From: Nitrososphaerota archaeon
GTDB lineage: Archaea; Thermoproteota; Nitrososphaeria; Nitrososphaerales; Gagatemarchaeaceae
NCBI GenBank assembly: GCA_027887005.1
Contig: JAPCJI010000001.1
Coordinates: 186,001-250,000, forward strand
Length of the DNA: 64,000 nt
Reading direction: 5' to 3'
The notes beneath the pieces are model-generated. The model searched no databases, had not been told where the DNA came from, and worked only from the letters and a program-made list of their open reading frames with translations. A program made the position numbers and the translations under genes. Numbering within the stretch: the stretch's first letter is position 1; each line of letters starts with the position of its first letter. This document shows positions 53,006 through 61,320 of this stretch, one piece after another.

Positions 53006-53210
53006 GCTTGACCAGTTCTTTCTCTGACACCACTCGGTCGTTCTTGTCGTTCAACCTGTGCAGAGCCAGCATATAGTCCTCGTATTCTGCCAGGTATTCG
53101 CGCAATGCCTTGGTGACGATGTAGGTCTTTGGGCGGTCTAGGGACTTGGCCAGGTCGTCTAATTGCTTTGCAACGTCTTCTGGCAACCTCACGGATACGG
53201 CTTCGCTCAT
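52995..53210 (-). CDS. RHH antitoxin of the RelE pair
   Basis: 71 residues. SVRLPEDVAKQLDDLAKSLD and RPKTYIVTKALREYLAEYED form a ribbon-helix-helix unit that binds DNA; the tail NDKNDRVVSEKELVKLV probably wraps the toxin. ATG 53210 lies just after the 9-bp operator repeats, so it probably represses its own promoter. Confidence 0.85.
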   Translation of the reverse strand: MSEAVSVRLPEDVAKQLDDLAKSLDRPKTYIVTKALREYLAEYEDYMLALHRLNDKNDRVVSEKELVKLVR

Positions 53211-53211
53211 T

Positions 53212-53238
53212 TACATGTAAGACATGAATGACATGTAT
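53212..53238. promoter_or_regulatory. Three tandem 9-bp operator repeats of the toxin-antitoxin pair
   Basis: ACATGTAAG, ACATGAATG and ACATGTATT follow each other without gaps. They lie between the minus-strand TAAATA box (53236-53241) and ATG 53210, so a bound RHH protein would block transcription. Confidence 0.6.
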
Positions 53239-53337
53239 TTAGCCTTGCCGATGGTAACAGTGGGAGAGGCGACATCGGAAACCTGACCAAGCTTCTTCTG
53301 GAGTAGGAAAGGTATCTGGCTAGCCAGCCACGCTGTC

Positions 53338-53580
53338 TCACGTCCCGGCAGCGAGCAGATCTATCTTAGTGATTATCCCGACTACGTTCTTTCCGGACGA
53401 CACGAGGACCGCGGGGAGGACCCTGAACAGGGAGAGCAGGGCCTCCACAGGAGTTTCCCTCCCGACGACCGGGTATGCCAGCTGGACGTGGTCCCCCGAC
53501 CCTCTAGTCCGGGACCTTGCCGGGTTTTGCCTACGCGTTGCGTCAAGCAGTATGCCAGACCCGATGTCTTGGTCGATCAT
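53338..53580 (-). pseudogene. CBS-domain gene fragment, copy 2
   Basis: 80 codons: GDHVQLAYPVVGRETPVEAL, then LSLFRVLPAVLVSSGKN and VVGIITKIDLLAAGT. This is one CBS motif with no partner and no enzyme part, so it is probably the broken C-terminus of a larger protein such as a cystathionine beta-synthase-like enzyme. Confidence 0.6.
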
Positions 53581-53751
53581 GGTTGCCCTGATTTCTCATC
53601 GTCGTCAATGTGATCGAGCCTCTTGCGCTATGCAAACTCGAACTCCTTCACCGTCAGACCTGGCTGAGAGATTCGATGAAGTCGAAATTGCTTTTCGACC
53701 ACCTCGCTTCCCTCGACCTCCTTCGCGGAGTCGTTCTGACCGCGGCTGCGG

Positions 53752-53759
53752 CTTAAATA
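53752..53759 (+). promoter_or_regulatory. TATA box of the family 2 glycosyltransferase
   Basis: CTTAAATA; predicted transcript start near 53782, leaving a leader of about 28 bases before ATG 53810. Confidence 0.5.
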
Positions 53760-53809
53760 GCCAAACGCCAAGAAACATGAGTAGCCTTGCAACCCAAGGG
53801 TAACCGCGG

Positions 53810-54766
53810 ATGAGGGCTGCGGCTCAACGCCCTTCTTCAATGTCGACGGCGAGCAAATCTTCTGATTCGGATCCGCTAGTTTCTGTCGTGATGCCTAATC
53901 TGAACAAGGGAGATCTAATAGAAGCCGCGATCAGGAGCGTTCTCGAACAAACGATAAAGAACCTCGAATTGGTAATTGTCGACGATGCTTCGACAGACAC
54001 CTCTTCCGAAATCGCCCGACGTTATGCCGAGAAGGATGCCCGGATAACTCTAATCAGACACACGGCTACGCGGGGAGTCTCGGCAGCGAGGAACACGGGA
54101 ATTCGCGAAGCCCGCGGCGCTATAATTGGGTTCATCGACTCGGACGACACGTATGCCCCCTCAAAGCTGGAAAAACAGCTAGACGCCCTGGACAAGGAGC
54201 GAGTCCCCGCCGTCATCTATTGTGACTTCGGAAAAATAGATGCACAGGGCAAGGAACTACCACCAGACAGGCGGCCTCATTACAAGAAAGACGGCATGAT
54301 TTTCGGAGATATATTGGAATACAAATTCGGAATTAAGGCTACGATCTTGCTCCCCAAAGTATGCTTCCAAAAAGTAGGATTGTTCGATGAATCCCTTCCT
54401 TTGGCAGAAGACCTTGATATGGTTCTCCGCTTGTCTTGGCTGTATCCGTTCAGATGTCTTGATGAGAAGTTGTACAGTTACAGAATTTCTCCTGGGAACA
54501 CGGAAGATCGTCTGTCTCAGTCCTCCATCAACTTCTATCGAGCACTTGTCATTGAGAGGCACTACAGGCGCACGAGTTCGACCCTGACACGTGACCAGAA
54601 GAGAACGGTAGGGCTAAACCTCACCGTCTTGTATAGCCGTAGCTCCCATGCGGGAAAAACGATCCGCTATGGTCTCAGCAGCTATGATAGTTTAAGGTAC
54701 CTCCTCATCGCGCCTTTCCGAGGCCACGGTCTTAGACAAGTCCTACATCTGTCAAAGACTGATTGA
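53810..54766 (+). CDS. Family 2 glycosyltransferase
   Basis: 318 residues. VSVVMPNLNKGDLIEAAIRS, VIVDDASTDTSS, GVSAARNTGIREARG and IGFIDSDDTYAPSKLEKQ give the GT-A core with the metal DxD in DSDD. PLAEDLDMVLRLSWLYPF holds the ED acceptor motif. ATG 53810 or 53840. Opens the second glycan cluster. Confidence 0.85.
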   Translation: MRAAAQRPSSMSTASKSSDSDPLVSVVMPNLNKGDLIEAAIRSVLEQTIKNLELVIVDDASTDTSSEIARRYAEKDARITLIRHTATRGVSAARNTGIREARGAIIGFIDSDDTYAPSKLEKQLDALDKERVPAVIYCDFGKIDAQGKELPPDRRPHYKKDGMIFGDILEYKFGIKATILLPKVCFQKVGLFDESLPLAEDLDMVLRLSWLYPFRCLDEKLYSYRISPGNTEDRLSQSSINFYRALVIERHYRRTSSTLTRDQKRTVGLNLTVLYSRSSHAGKTIRYGLSSYDSLRYLLIAPFRGHGLRQVLHLSKTD

Positions 54767-54941
54767 TGAAGCATCAGACATGTCCGTCGGAAAGGCGCAC
54801 GAAGAAGATTCTTGCTTTACGCTTCCGGCAAGAAAGCCTACAAGACGAACTCTTCTTCGTTTCTGAGGCGGTTACAGGGGTGACTGGGATATCCAAAGAT
54901 ACGACTTTGCGTCGCTTGCGCGGACGAGCCGAGTTGGGGGC

Positions 54942-55865
54942 TTGCCTCGCGACTCATTTTCGAGGCTGAGTCTGGTACAACAGGCCCTCCCCCGGGTCGG
55001 GGGCATCGAATCAATCTATGTCGTAGGGAGCGTAGCCAAAGGAACCAACACCGATCAGAGCGACCTGGACGTACTCATCGTAACGAAGTTTCCGACATAT
55101 CTAGGCCGGTTCGGCAAGCTCATGAAGCTCTACCGACTTGGCGTAGACGTTAACCTCGTAAGCGCTTCGCTGATTTCAAGGCTGAAGAGTGGCCAACCAT
55201 CCTCGCTCATTCCGTATCTCGCTAACTACAGGAAATGTAATATTGTCGTGCATGGCAAGGACATCCTGCCGGAAGTTCTCCCAAGGATGGATAGGCATTC
55301 CTTCGCACTCTACGCCTTTGACAGAGCTGCGAATTGGGTGACGCTGTTAGGGGCCAATTCAAACTCAATCGGGTTCAAGGATCCGAGCAGAAGTAGAAGA
55401 ATGTTGCTCAAGCGCGCCGAGCGCATAATGAAGGAGGAGGCCAAGGTACCATTCGAGTGGCGAGAGTTCGGTGCTCGTTTGAAGGAGCAGGCTTCTGGGG
55501 ATATGAATCCGCGCCTCATATGTCGGTTAATTGCCGACATGCTGGAACAAAGGATTAATGACTTGAGATTCTCCGCTCTGGACCAGGCTCACTACGTTCT
55601 GATAAATCTCCTTACTCGCAGAAGATTTCTGTGGCGGACACTTGTGAACAGGACTCCGATTCAGGAGCGTTACCTGCGGGCACTATTCCTCTTGTTCAAA
55701 AGCGGTAGCGGGGAAACGGAAAGGATCTTTGACGCCATGCCGCTAGTGGGAGTTCAGCCTGCCCTATCGAAATCGAATGATTTCGGCTCGGTGTGGATGC
55801 GAGTCCAAAGAGCAGTTCTAGAAGACTACCAGACGATGATGGGTTTGGGAGGGGTGCTGCAGTAG
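54942..55865 (+). CDS. Nucleotidyltransferase-domain protein
   Basis: 307 residues. YVVGSVAKGTNTDQSDLDVLIV holds the G-S motif (29-30) and the DxD metal site (Asp41, Asp43) of the MNT/pol-beta fold. The remaining 250 residues are helical. It could transfer a nucleotide to a protein or small molecule. TTG start; the frame is open a little upstream without a start. The 175-base gap before it holds a 68-codon frame I do not trust. Confidence 0.75.
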   Translation: MPRDSFSRLSLVQQALPRVGGIESIYVVGSVAKGTNTDQSDLDVLIVTKFPTYLGRFGKLMKLYRLGVDVNLVSASLISRLKSGQPSSLIPYLANYRKCNIVVHGKDILPEVLPRMDRHSFALYAFDRAANWVTLLGANSNSIGFKDPSRSRRMLLKRAERIMKEEAKVPFEWREFGARLKEQASGDMNPRLICRLIADMLEQRINDLRFSALDQAHYVLINLLTRRRFLWRTLVNRTPIQERYLRALFLLFKSGSGETERIFDAMPLVGVQPALSKSNDFGSVWMRVQRAVLEDYQTMMGLGGVLQ

Positions 55866-55965
55866 TCAAGAAGGAGAGCGCGCGCGAAGGGGGAAGCGGA
55901 TTCGGGGTAGTCGATGTTCTTGGAAGCGTACGATACTAAGCTTGTCCGTTCTTATTTGTATGGTC

Positions 55966-56802
55966 TTATGACTGTGAAGTTGTCCATAGGGTTTCGCTGT
56001 AGCTGTCTGTCGAGCTTCCGGGCGGGCTCCCTCTGACTGCAGCGAAGTATTGGTCGACCATCTGAGACCCGTAAATGTTCATGGCTTCGTATTTGCTTTT
56101 CATATCTGACATGCTGAGCTTCACCAGAACCGGGCGGTAAACGCGCCCGAGGTCATCGTGGGCAACATCGAGAGGACGTCTGCTGTATGGTTGATCGTCC
56201 ACGTAGTACAAGTTCGCATTCAAGTCACGGGCTGCCCGGGTCGCGGCATGACACACGAGCCTATGGTCCACGTGTTGTCTGCTCCCATATGGCCAGGGCA
56301 AGAGCACGTTCGCGACGCCAGTTTCCTTGATCGTCCTCTCCAGGAGGCTCCTAAGCTTCGTCGAGAGCCGTTCATCAGGGCCCAATGGCCAATCGGGGTC
56401 CATGATCGCCCTACCGTACCTTACCTTGCAATCTGGGAGGTCGAAGTACTTGGTCTTTGCGCCTATGCTCCTAGAGAAGGAGATGTCCTCTGACAACCGG
56501 ATCCTTGACACCTTGTAGGTTTCTTCCAGGTCCAGCAGTCTGGCTAGCAGATCGACTCGCGACCCGCCGAAATGGCCCCCATTCTTACGTAGGGCATTGA
56601 AGAGTTCATTGGGCCGAGGTAGAAGCTTGGGCAATGTTTGTCTCTGGAAGAAGATTCGCCTGTCGATGACCATGTAATTACTGCGAATGAAGGCAGTTAC
56701 GAGGTACAAGGGCCTGGGCAACACGTTCTTCTGCAGCATGCCGAAAGCTTGCATTACTGTGTCATCTGAATGAGGTGAGACCAGGACAGTACCCTCTGAC
56801 AC
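55966..56802 (-). CDS. PIG-L/LmbE-type deacetylase
   Basis: 278 residues. SPHSDDTVM (9-17) and HVDH (177-180) are the zinc-binding motifs of GlcNAc-PI de-N-acetylase-like enzymes. It removes acetyl groups from amino sugars, fitting a glycan cluster. GTG start. It is the only gene of the cluster on the minus strand and converges with the nucleotidyltransferase gene. Confidence 0.8.
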   Translation of the reverse strand: MSEGTVLVSPHSDDTVMQAFGMLQKNVLPRPLYLVTAFIRSNYMVIDRRIFFQRQTLPKLLPRPNELFNALRKNGGHFGGSRVDLLARLLDLEETYKVSRIRLSEDISFSRSIGAKTKYFDLPDCKVRYGRAIMDPDWPLGPDERLSTKLRSLLERTIKETGVANVLLPWPYGSRQHVDHRLVCHAATRAARDLNANLYYVDDQPYSRRPLDVAHDDLGRVYRPVLVKLSMSDMKSKYEAMNIYGSQMVDQYFAAVRGSPPGSSTDSYSETLWTTSQS

Positions 56803-56913
56803 GATAACTTGTCTGAAAGTAGACCAGTGAAAAGGTTTGAAAAACCGGTCGAGCGGGTGTTCATCGTTTCATCGGGACTGACTGTTTATGAGTGCGCTCA
56901 TCATTTGGTGTGA

Positions 56914-58074
56914 TTGGAGTGGGGGTGGGATGTGGGTGGTGAAGCCTTGAGAATAGCGATGGTGCAACCAAACATGACCTCCATCGGCGGAGCGGAGAGG
57001 GTATTGTCGTACGTGGCCACGAGGCTAGCCCGCAAAGAGGAAGTGGGAATCTTCACATTTCGCATGGGGCGAGAAACTGTTCCTGAGTACGGTCCCGTGC
57101 AAATACACGAGATAACTGGGAGGCCCAGCATCCGCGGTCGGCTTCGAAGATATTTTCAATGGCGGTTGATGAATAAGCTCGCAGAAGAGATAAACAAATG
57201 GCGACCCGACGTCGTCTTGCTCAACCAAGGCATTTGGCTCGCGGATTGGCTGAGCTCAAGCATGGGAAAGACGCCTCTCATCATGTACCTCCACGGAACG
57301 GTTGAGATTGAACAGGCGCGAAAAAAGGTCGACCAGATTTCTCGAGAGAAGCCACATTTCCTCCTACGACCATACTCAAATCTCGTTTCTCGCAGACGAT
57401 ATACGAAGGTTGGCCTCGGGCTGACCAGGCTCGTTCTGTGCACGTCGAGGTATGTCGAGGAAACCGCGAAGGGTTCCTGGCCAGGCGTTTCGACACGCGT
57501 GATCTACAACGGGGTGGATCACCAGCGCTTCTTCCCTATCTGGGAGGATGAAGGGTACGCTCTGTGCATTAGCAGGATTTCGGAGGAGAAGAATTTGAAG
57601 TTGCTTCTCAGGTCATTTGGGTCTAGCGGCTATCCTGTGCTGATATGCGGTGCCATATCCCCCCCAGGGGACGTGTTCAAGATGGCTCTCCTGAACGAGC
57701 TCATGCAGTTGAGAGGTACGGTCCAATTGGAGATTGATCTGGACCAAGGGAAATTGCTGGAAAGGCTGCAAAGATGCAGTGTGTTCCTTCACCCTGGAGT
57801 CAACGAAGGGTTTCCACTGGCTGTAATGGAGGCGATGGCTTGCGGCAAAGCGATAGTCGCACACAGGAGTGGAGGGACGATCGAGTGCCTGGACCGAGCG
57901 GGAGTATTGCTGGGCGATGACGACGATTGGAGAACGACAACGGATCACCTCATGGGGGATGTCGCGCTCAGAAGGAAAATGGGTGAAGCTGCTCATTCCC
58001 GTTCTTTGAATTTCGATTGGAATCGCACCAGCTCTGAAGTCCGTGAAGCGTGCGGTTCGGTCGTCCGCAAGTAG
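56914..58074 (+). CDS. Family 4 glycosyltransferase
   Basis: GT-B fold: RIAMVQPNMTSIGGAERVLS is the first strand and loop, LIMYLHGTVEIEQ mid-domain, ALCISRISEEKNLKLLLRSFG and NEGFPLAVMEAMACGKAIVAH the donor site. A TATA-like TTTAT is 25-29 bases before TTG 56914, making that start plausible; TTG 56947 would also keep the domain. Confidence 0.85.
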   Translation: MEWGWDVGGEALRIAMVQPNMTSIGGAERVLSYVATRLARKEEVGIFTFRMGRETVPEYGPVQIHEITGRPSIRGRLRRYFQWRLMNKLAEEINKWRPDVVLLNQGIWLADWLSSSMGKTPLIMYLHGTVEIEQARKKVDQISREKPHFLLRPYSNLVSRRRYTKVGLGLTRLVLCTSRYVEETAKGSWPGVSTRVIYNGVDHQRFFPIWEDEGYALCISRISEEKNLKLLLRSFGSSGYPVLICGAISPPGDVFKMALLNELMQLRGTVQLEIDLDQGKLLERLQRCSVFLHPGVNEGFPLAVMEAMACGKAIVAHRSGGTIECLDRAGVLLGDDDDWRTTTDHLMGDVALRRKMGEAAHSRSLNFDWNRTSSEVREACGSVVRK

Positions 58075-58091
58075 CAAACTGGTTACAGGGT

Positions 58092-58114
58092 AGAACAGGG
58101 CCTCCACCGGAGTG
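58092..58114. repeat. CBS fragment copy 3 (23 bp)
   Basis: AGAACAGGGCCTCCACCGGA followed by GTG; on the minus strand it encodes TPVEALF, as in copies 1 and 2. Confidence 0.45.
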
Positions 58115-58181
58115 CGCGCGCTCGCTGCCCGCGTCCTCGCTGTGTTCAAATATTAAGCGGACGAAAGAGCGGGGCGAAGTC

Positions 58182-58328
58182 ATGAGTCTGATTCCCAGCT
58201 TCGGGACTCATGATCCCTTTGCGCATTGGAATGCGAAATCCGAAGAGTTAACAGTACCTGGATGTACCAAGGTTAGGTCGAGGCGCTTGTCGTTGGATAG
58301 CGCTCATCTGAGGAAAAACAGAGAGTAG
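58182..58328 (+). CDS. Possible 48-aa leader or small protein
   Basis: ATG 58182 opens MSLIPSFGTHDPFAHWNAKS and its TAG shares bases with the GTG of the FkbM gene (TAGTG), so the two would be coupled. A TATA-like CAAATATTAA lies about 30 bases upstream. No family; weak. Confidence 0.35.
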   Translation: MSLIPSFGTHDPFAHWNAKSEELTVPGCTKVRSRRLSLDSAHLRKNRE

Positions 58329-59110
58329 TGATTATGAGGCTCCCAAGACCCGAGTCGGCGTTTCAGAGGCTCTTACTCGATACAAAATACATCAGGTTTC
58401 TCGGAAGAAGGATGTTTCCCACCTATACTTCGAGGCTGGACGACGGGACGCGGCTCATGCTCAGAACGTCAGGTGAAGAGGGTTCAATCGTCGAAGAGAT
58501 CTTCGAGAAAAGAATCTACGAGAAGTATTTCAGGCCCGAAGCCGGCCAAACCGTTGTCGATGGTGGTGCCCAAATTGGATGCTTCACCCTGAGATCAGCA
58601 AGACTGGTCGGTGGCCGAGGAAAGGTACTGTCGTTCGAACCATTTTCTGGTAACTATGCGCGGTTGAAGAGGAACGTCGAGTTGAACAACTTGGGGAACA
58701 CGAAGACGTTCAACTTTGCCCTAGGCGACTCAGATGCAGAGGCAGACATATGGTTAGGCAGGAACCCTGGGTCCCACACACTGCTCCGTGAACGTTGGAA
58801 GGACATAGCGACTCGGGGCTCAGAGAAGGTCCGATTGCGGAAACTCGACAGCGTCATGGAGGAGCTGGGTGATCTCCGTGTCGACTTCGTCAAATTGGAC
58901 ACGGAGGGCTCGGAGTTGCCAATACTGAAAGGAGCGGCAAGAACGCTGGATAAGTACCATCCAAGAATAGTCGGAGAAGCACATCCGACCTTCAGTTCTC
59001 CTGGGAAGGAGATCATCGACTTTCTCCGCGGGTTCGGATACGACGGTAGGGTAGAGGGCTATTACACCAATGAGCTGTTCTACGCTTGGGAGAAAGAAAC
59101 CGGAGCCTAG
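58328..59110 (+). CDS. FkbM family methyltransferase
   Basis: 260 residues. QTVVDGGAQIGCFTLRSA is the SAM-binding loop; VLSFEPFSGNYARLKRN and VDFVKLDTEGSELPILKGA are the other hallmark blocks. It O-methylates a sugar or other hydroxyl. GTG 58328 or ATG 58334 starts it. Last gene of the second glycan cluster. Confidence 0.85.
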   Translation: MIMRLPRPESAFQRLLLDTKYIRFLGRRMFPTYTSRLDDGTRLMLRTSGEEGSIVEEIFEKRIYEKYFRPEAGQTVVDGGAQIGCFTLRSARLVGGRGKVLSFEPFSGNYARLKRNVELNNLGNTKTFNFALGDSDAEADIWLGRNPGSHTLLRERWKDIATRGSEKVRLRKLDSVMEELGDLRVDFVKLDTEGSELPILKGAARTLDKYHPRIVGEAHPTFSSPGKEIIDFLRGFGYDGRVEGYYTNELFYAWEKETGA

Positions 59111-59477
59111 GTAGGCAGACTGATTGCAGTGTTCCACTTACCAAGTGGACTCCCTTCGGACTTGATCATTAGAGAGATTTCGTCGCCTCCAGCACCGGTC
59201 CTGCCAGAAGCGCCGATCTCTTCTTCGAGCGCGCTCTTCCTCATCAAATGGTCCAGCGCCCAATCCGATACTTAGGCGAACCTTGGATTCTTCAGGGCTC
59301 GGAGAGAGGGTTAAGTGAAGATGCGCCCCTGGAACAGGTGGATAAAGGATTCAGACCCAGCCCGGCAGCAACAACACCCCCTGGTGGGAGTCGCACTCCT
59401 ACGCCGAACGTGTACAAGGTGGGGTCGGTCCAGAGACTCCGAGGAAGATTCAGAAAAGAAGGGGGCGTGTCCGTAGT
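59111..59477. other. Region without a supported gene
   Basis: Short open frames on both strands. One minus-strand frame (from about 59246) reads MRKSALEEEIGASGRTG and ends at the FkbM stop; it could be debris. No repeat or RNA gene is seen. Confidence 0.35.
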
Positions 59478-60644
59478 CTAGGCGGACACGATGCTCGGGT
59501 CACGTCTTCTGCGAGACGCCACAAAGACGAGCGCCAGTGCGCCTATGGCGGCCGCAGTTCCGATCACCGCCAGGCTGGCCGCGTTGAGTCCCTGGACGGC
59601 AGAGCCATTGGCCGAGGTCGGGGAAGCGGTCAGGAGAGCCACGGGGGCGTCAGTCGACGAAAACCCCGGTATCCTCCCTTTGGCTGGGGCCTGAGTTGAG
59701 CCGGCGGCACTGTTCGACCCGGTCTGGTTTGTTGCCGGAGCCGGGACTCCAGGAGGTACGCTCACCCCGAGGGGGATAGGAGCGTAGAACATCACCGGCT
59801 GCTTCTGGAGGGTGATGGTCCCGCTCGTCTGGGGCGGAAGTATGAGCGTCTGGCCTTCCAGGGAGACCCAAGTGGTCTGTCCGGGTGTGGTGCCGTTGAC
59901 CGACTTGCCCCCAGACGAGGTGGTGCCGTTTGACCCGCCGCCTGGAACTGCCGTTGGGAATGAAAGGTAGCTCGTGACCAGCAGGGGGGCCTTCGGCATC
60001 TCCAGGACCACGTTGCCGTCTGCGCCTGTCTGGAGGTTCGAGACTACGTTGGGGCCATAATAGTAGTAGTTGCCTATGACTGACGCGTAGACCCAGGCGC
60101 CCTGGGCCGCTGTGCCGTTTGCGTAGACGACGTGCACGCTGACCTTGGTGGTGGGGAGGGCGGAGGCGTTCTCCGTGGCGATGGTGAAGCTAGAAGGCCC
60201 TGTGATCTGCTCGACTGCGTAGCCGTACTCGGCGGTGTTCAGCAGACGGATGTACAAAGCAGACGTCCCGCTGCCGTTCGCTGTCGAGCCGGCCGGGGAC
60301 GCGCAGACATTACAGGGGAAGAAGGGCGGGCTGTAGGTCGCTGAGACGGTGAAGAGATACGTTCCATCCGGCAGCTCCATGGCCGCCGCGGGATAGTTGC
60401 TCTGGTAGTACGCCACCTGATAGCCTGAGGTGTTGTAAGCCGTGAGGGTGTAGGAGTAGGGTAGGGCGTGGCTCGTTTGGACGAAGACCTGAACGTTGTC
60501 GAAGCCGGTGGCCGCCGAGGCCCTCACAGGGGAGGTTCCGACCCCCGCTAGCAGGACGAAAGTCAAGATTGAAGCGAGTGCAAGGCCGAGAACCTTGCTT
60601 CTTCGCGGAGGCGCGTTTTCGCGCCTGAGATAGTTCGTAGACAT
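59478..60644 (-). CDS. Secreted beta-rich surface protein with C-terminal anchor helix
   Basis: 388 residues from ATG 60644; the frame is open to 60773 but that part crosses a family B repeat. A basic n-region and signal (KVLGLALASILTFVLLAG) lead to a carboxypeptidase-regulatory-like strand pattern (MELPDGTYLFTVSATY and AVVVH-like blocks). FPCNVC is one Cys pair. A Ser/Pro stalk and a final helix LAVIGTAAAIGALALVFVAS with RRRR anchor it. No PEF motif, so it is not an obvious archaeosortase target. Confidence 0.65.
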   Translation of the reverse strand: MSTNYLRRENAPPRRSKVLGLALASILTFVLLAGVGTSPVRASAATGFDNVQVFVQTSHALPYSYTLTAYNTSGYQVAYYQSNYPAAAMELPDGTYLFTVSATYSPPFFPCNVCASPAGSTANGSGTSALYIRLLNTAEYGYAVEQITGPSSFTIATENASALPTTKVSVHVVYANGTAAQGAWVYASVIGNYYYYGPNVVSNLQTGADGNVVLEMPKAPLLVTSYLSFPTAVPGGGSNGTTSSGGKSVNGTTPGQTTWVSLEGQTLILPPQTSGTITLQKQPVMFYAPIPLGVSVPPGVPAPATNQTGSNSAAGSTQAPAKGRIPGFSSTDAPVALLTASPTSANGSAVQGLNAASLAVIGTAAAIGALALVFVASRRRRDPSIVSA

Positions 60645-60752
60645 TGTCTTTCTCTGGCTACCCTTGGGAAGCAGGGGTGATAGGCCTATCCTCCAGAACG
60701 TGGGTTCGAGTGCTGTTCTAGTGGCCCGAACGGGGCATCTACCAAGGCTGGC

Positions 60753-60772
60753 AAGTCCCGGCCAGGGCGCCA
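60753..60772. repeat. Family B repeat, half copy
   Basis: AAGTCCCGGCCAGGGCGCC, ten bases from a family A copy. Confidence 0.55.
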
Positions 60773-60782
60773 CCAGTCACTA

Positions 60783-60822
60783 GGATTCGCTTAATTATCC
60801 AAGTGCATCCCGTCGGGCCCGC
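60783..60822. repeat. Family A repeat, reverse orientation
   Basis: GGATTCGCTTA-ATTAT-CCAAGTGCATCC then CGTCGGGCCCGC, the complement order of 22249 and 24598. Confidence 0.65.
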
Positions 60823-60878
60823 AGACAGATATCCAAACTCCCCGCTTTGTTCAACTTGGGTTGATATCCCGGCGACCG

Positions 60879-61310
60879 CTATTGAACGATTAGCTCGCCG
60901 CTCTGCATGGCCCAGTGAATCGTGCAGAAGATCAAGCAGTATATCTGAAACGTTCCTGTTTTGTCAGCGACAAACGAGACCTTGAAAGTCTGCCCTGGTG
61001 CCACTGAGTTTATGTTGCCGTCGAGAAAGTGCGTGATTTGGAATCCGTGGGCCTGGTGGTCGGAGTTGTAGACCGAAATGGTCACCTCCGTTCCCTTCTG
61101 CACCCTGATCATTGGCCACGTGTTCTGGGGTACGCCGTGGTCGACGCTGTCATTGTACCCATTGGCGCTGACGACTATCAGGAAACCGCCTGACGGCTTC
61201 GTGCCGGGACCTTCCTTCCCCAGATTCAAGGAGTACGCAACCACCACCGTGGAACCAACTATGAGAGAGATGACCAGGATCAGAATGGTGGTAGGGCGGT
61301 CCAGCTTCAT
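60879..61310 (-). CDS. Membrane-anchored cupredoxin with CuA-like site
   Basis: 143 residues. One N-terminal helix (8-28) anchors an outer cupredoxin domain. His88 in DHQAHGF, Cys125, Cys129, His132 and Met135 in YCLIFCTIHWAM resemble the CuA centre of cytochrome oxidase subunit 2, but the Cys-to-His spacing is one residue shorter (Cx3Cx2Hx2M). It lies ten bases after the ZIP-like gene, so they form an operon. It may take or carry copper outside the membrane. Confidence 0.75.
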   Translation of the reverse strand: MKLDRPTTILILVISLIVGSTVVVAYSLNLGKEGPGTKPSGGFLIVVSANGYNDSVDHGVPQNTWPMIRVQKGTEVTISVYNSDHQAHGFQITHFLDGNINSVAPGQTFKVSFVADKTGTFQIYCLIFCTIHWAMQSGELIVQ

Positions 61311-61320
61311 GACTTCTCAC

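Larger units (their letters stand above)
53239..53809. other. Region without an intact gene
   Basis: Holds CBS fragment copy 2 (53338-53580) and a promoter for the next gene. Other open frames look like chance. Confidence 0.5.

Noticed and set aside
54763-54969. 68-codon frame just after the family 2 glycosyltransferase
   Set aside because: Start is coupled to the previous stop but the sequence has no pattern of a real protein and overlaps the next gene.
59248-59481. 77-codon open frame between the FkbM gene and the secreted protein
   Set aside because: Low-complexity, overlaps the next gene's end, no start context or family.
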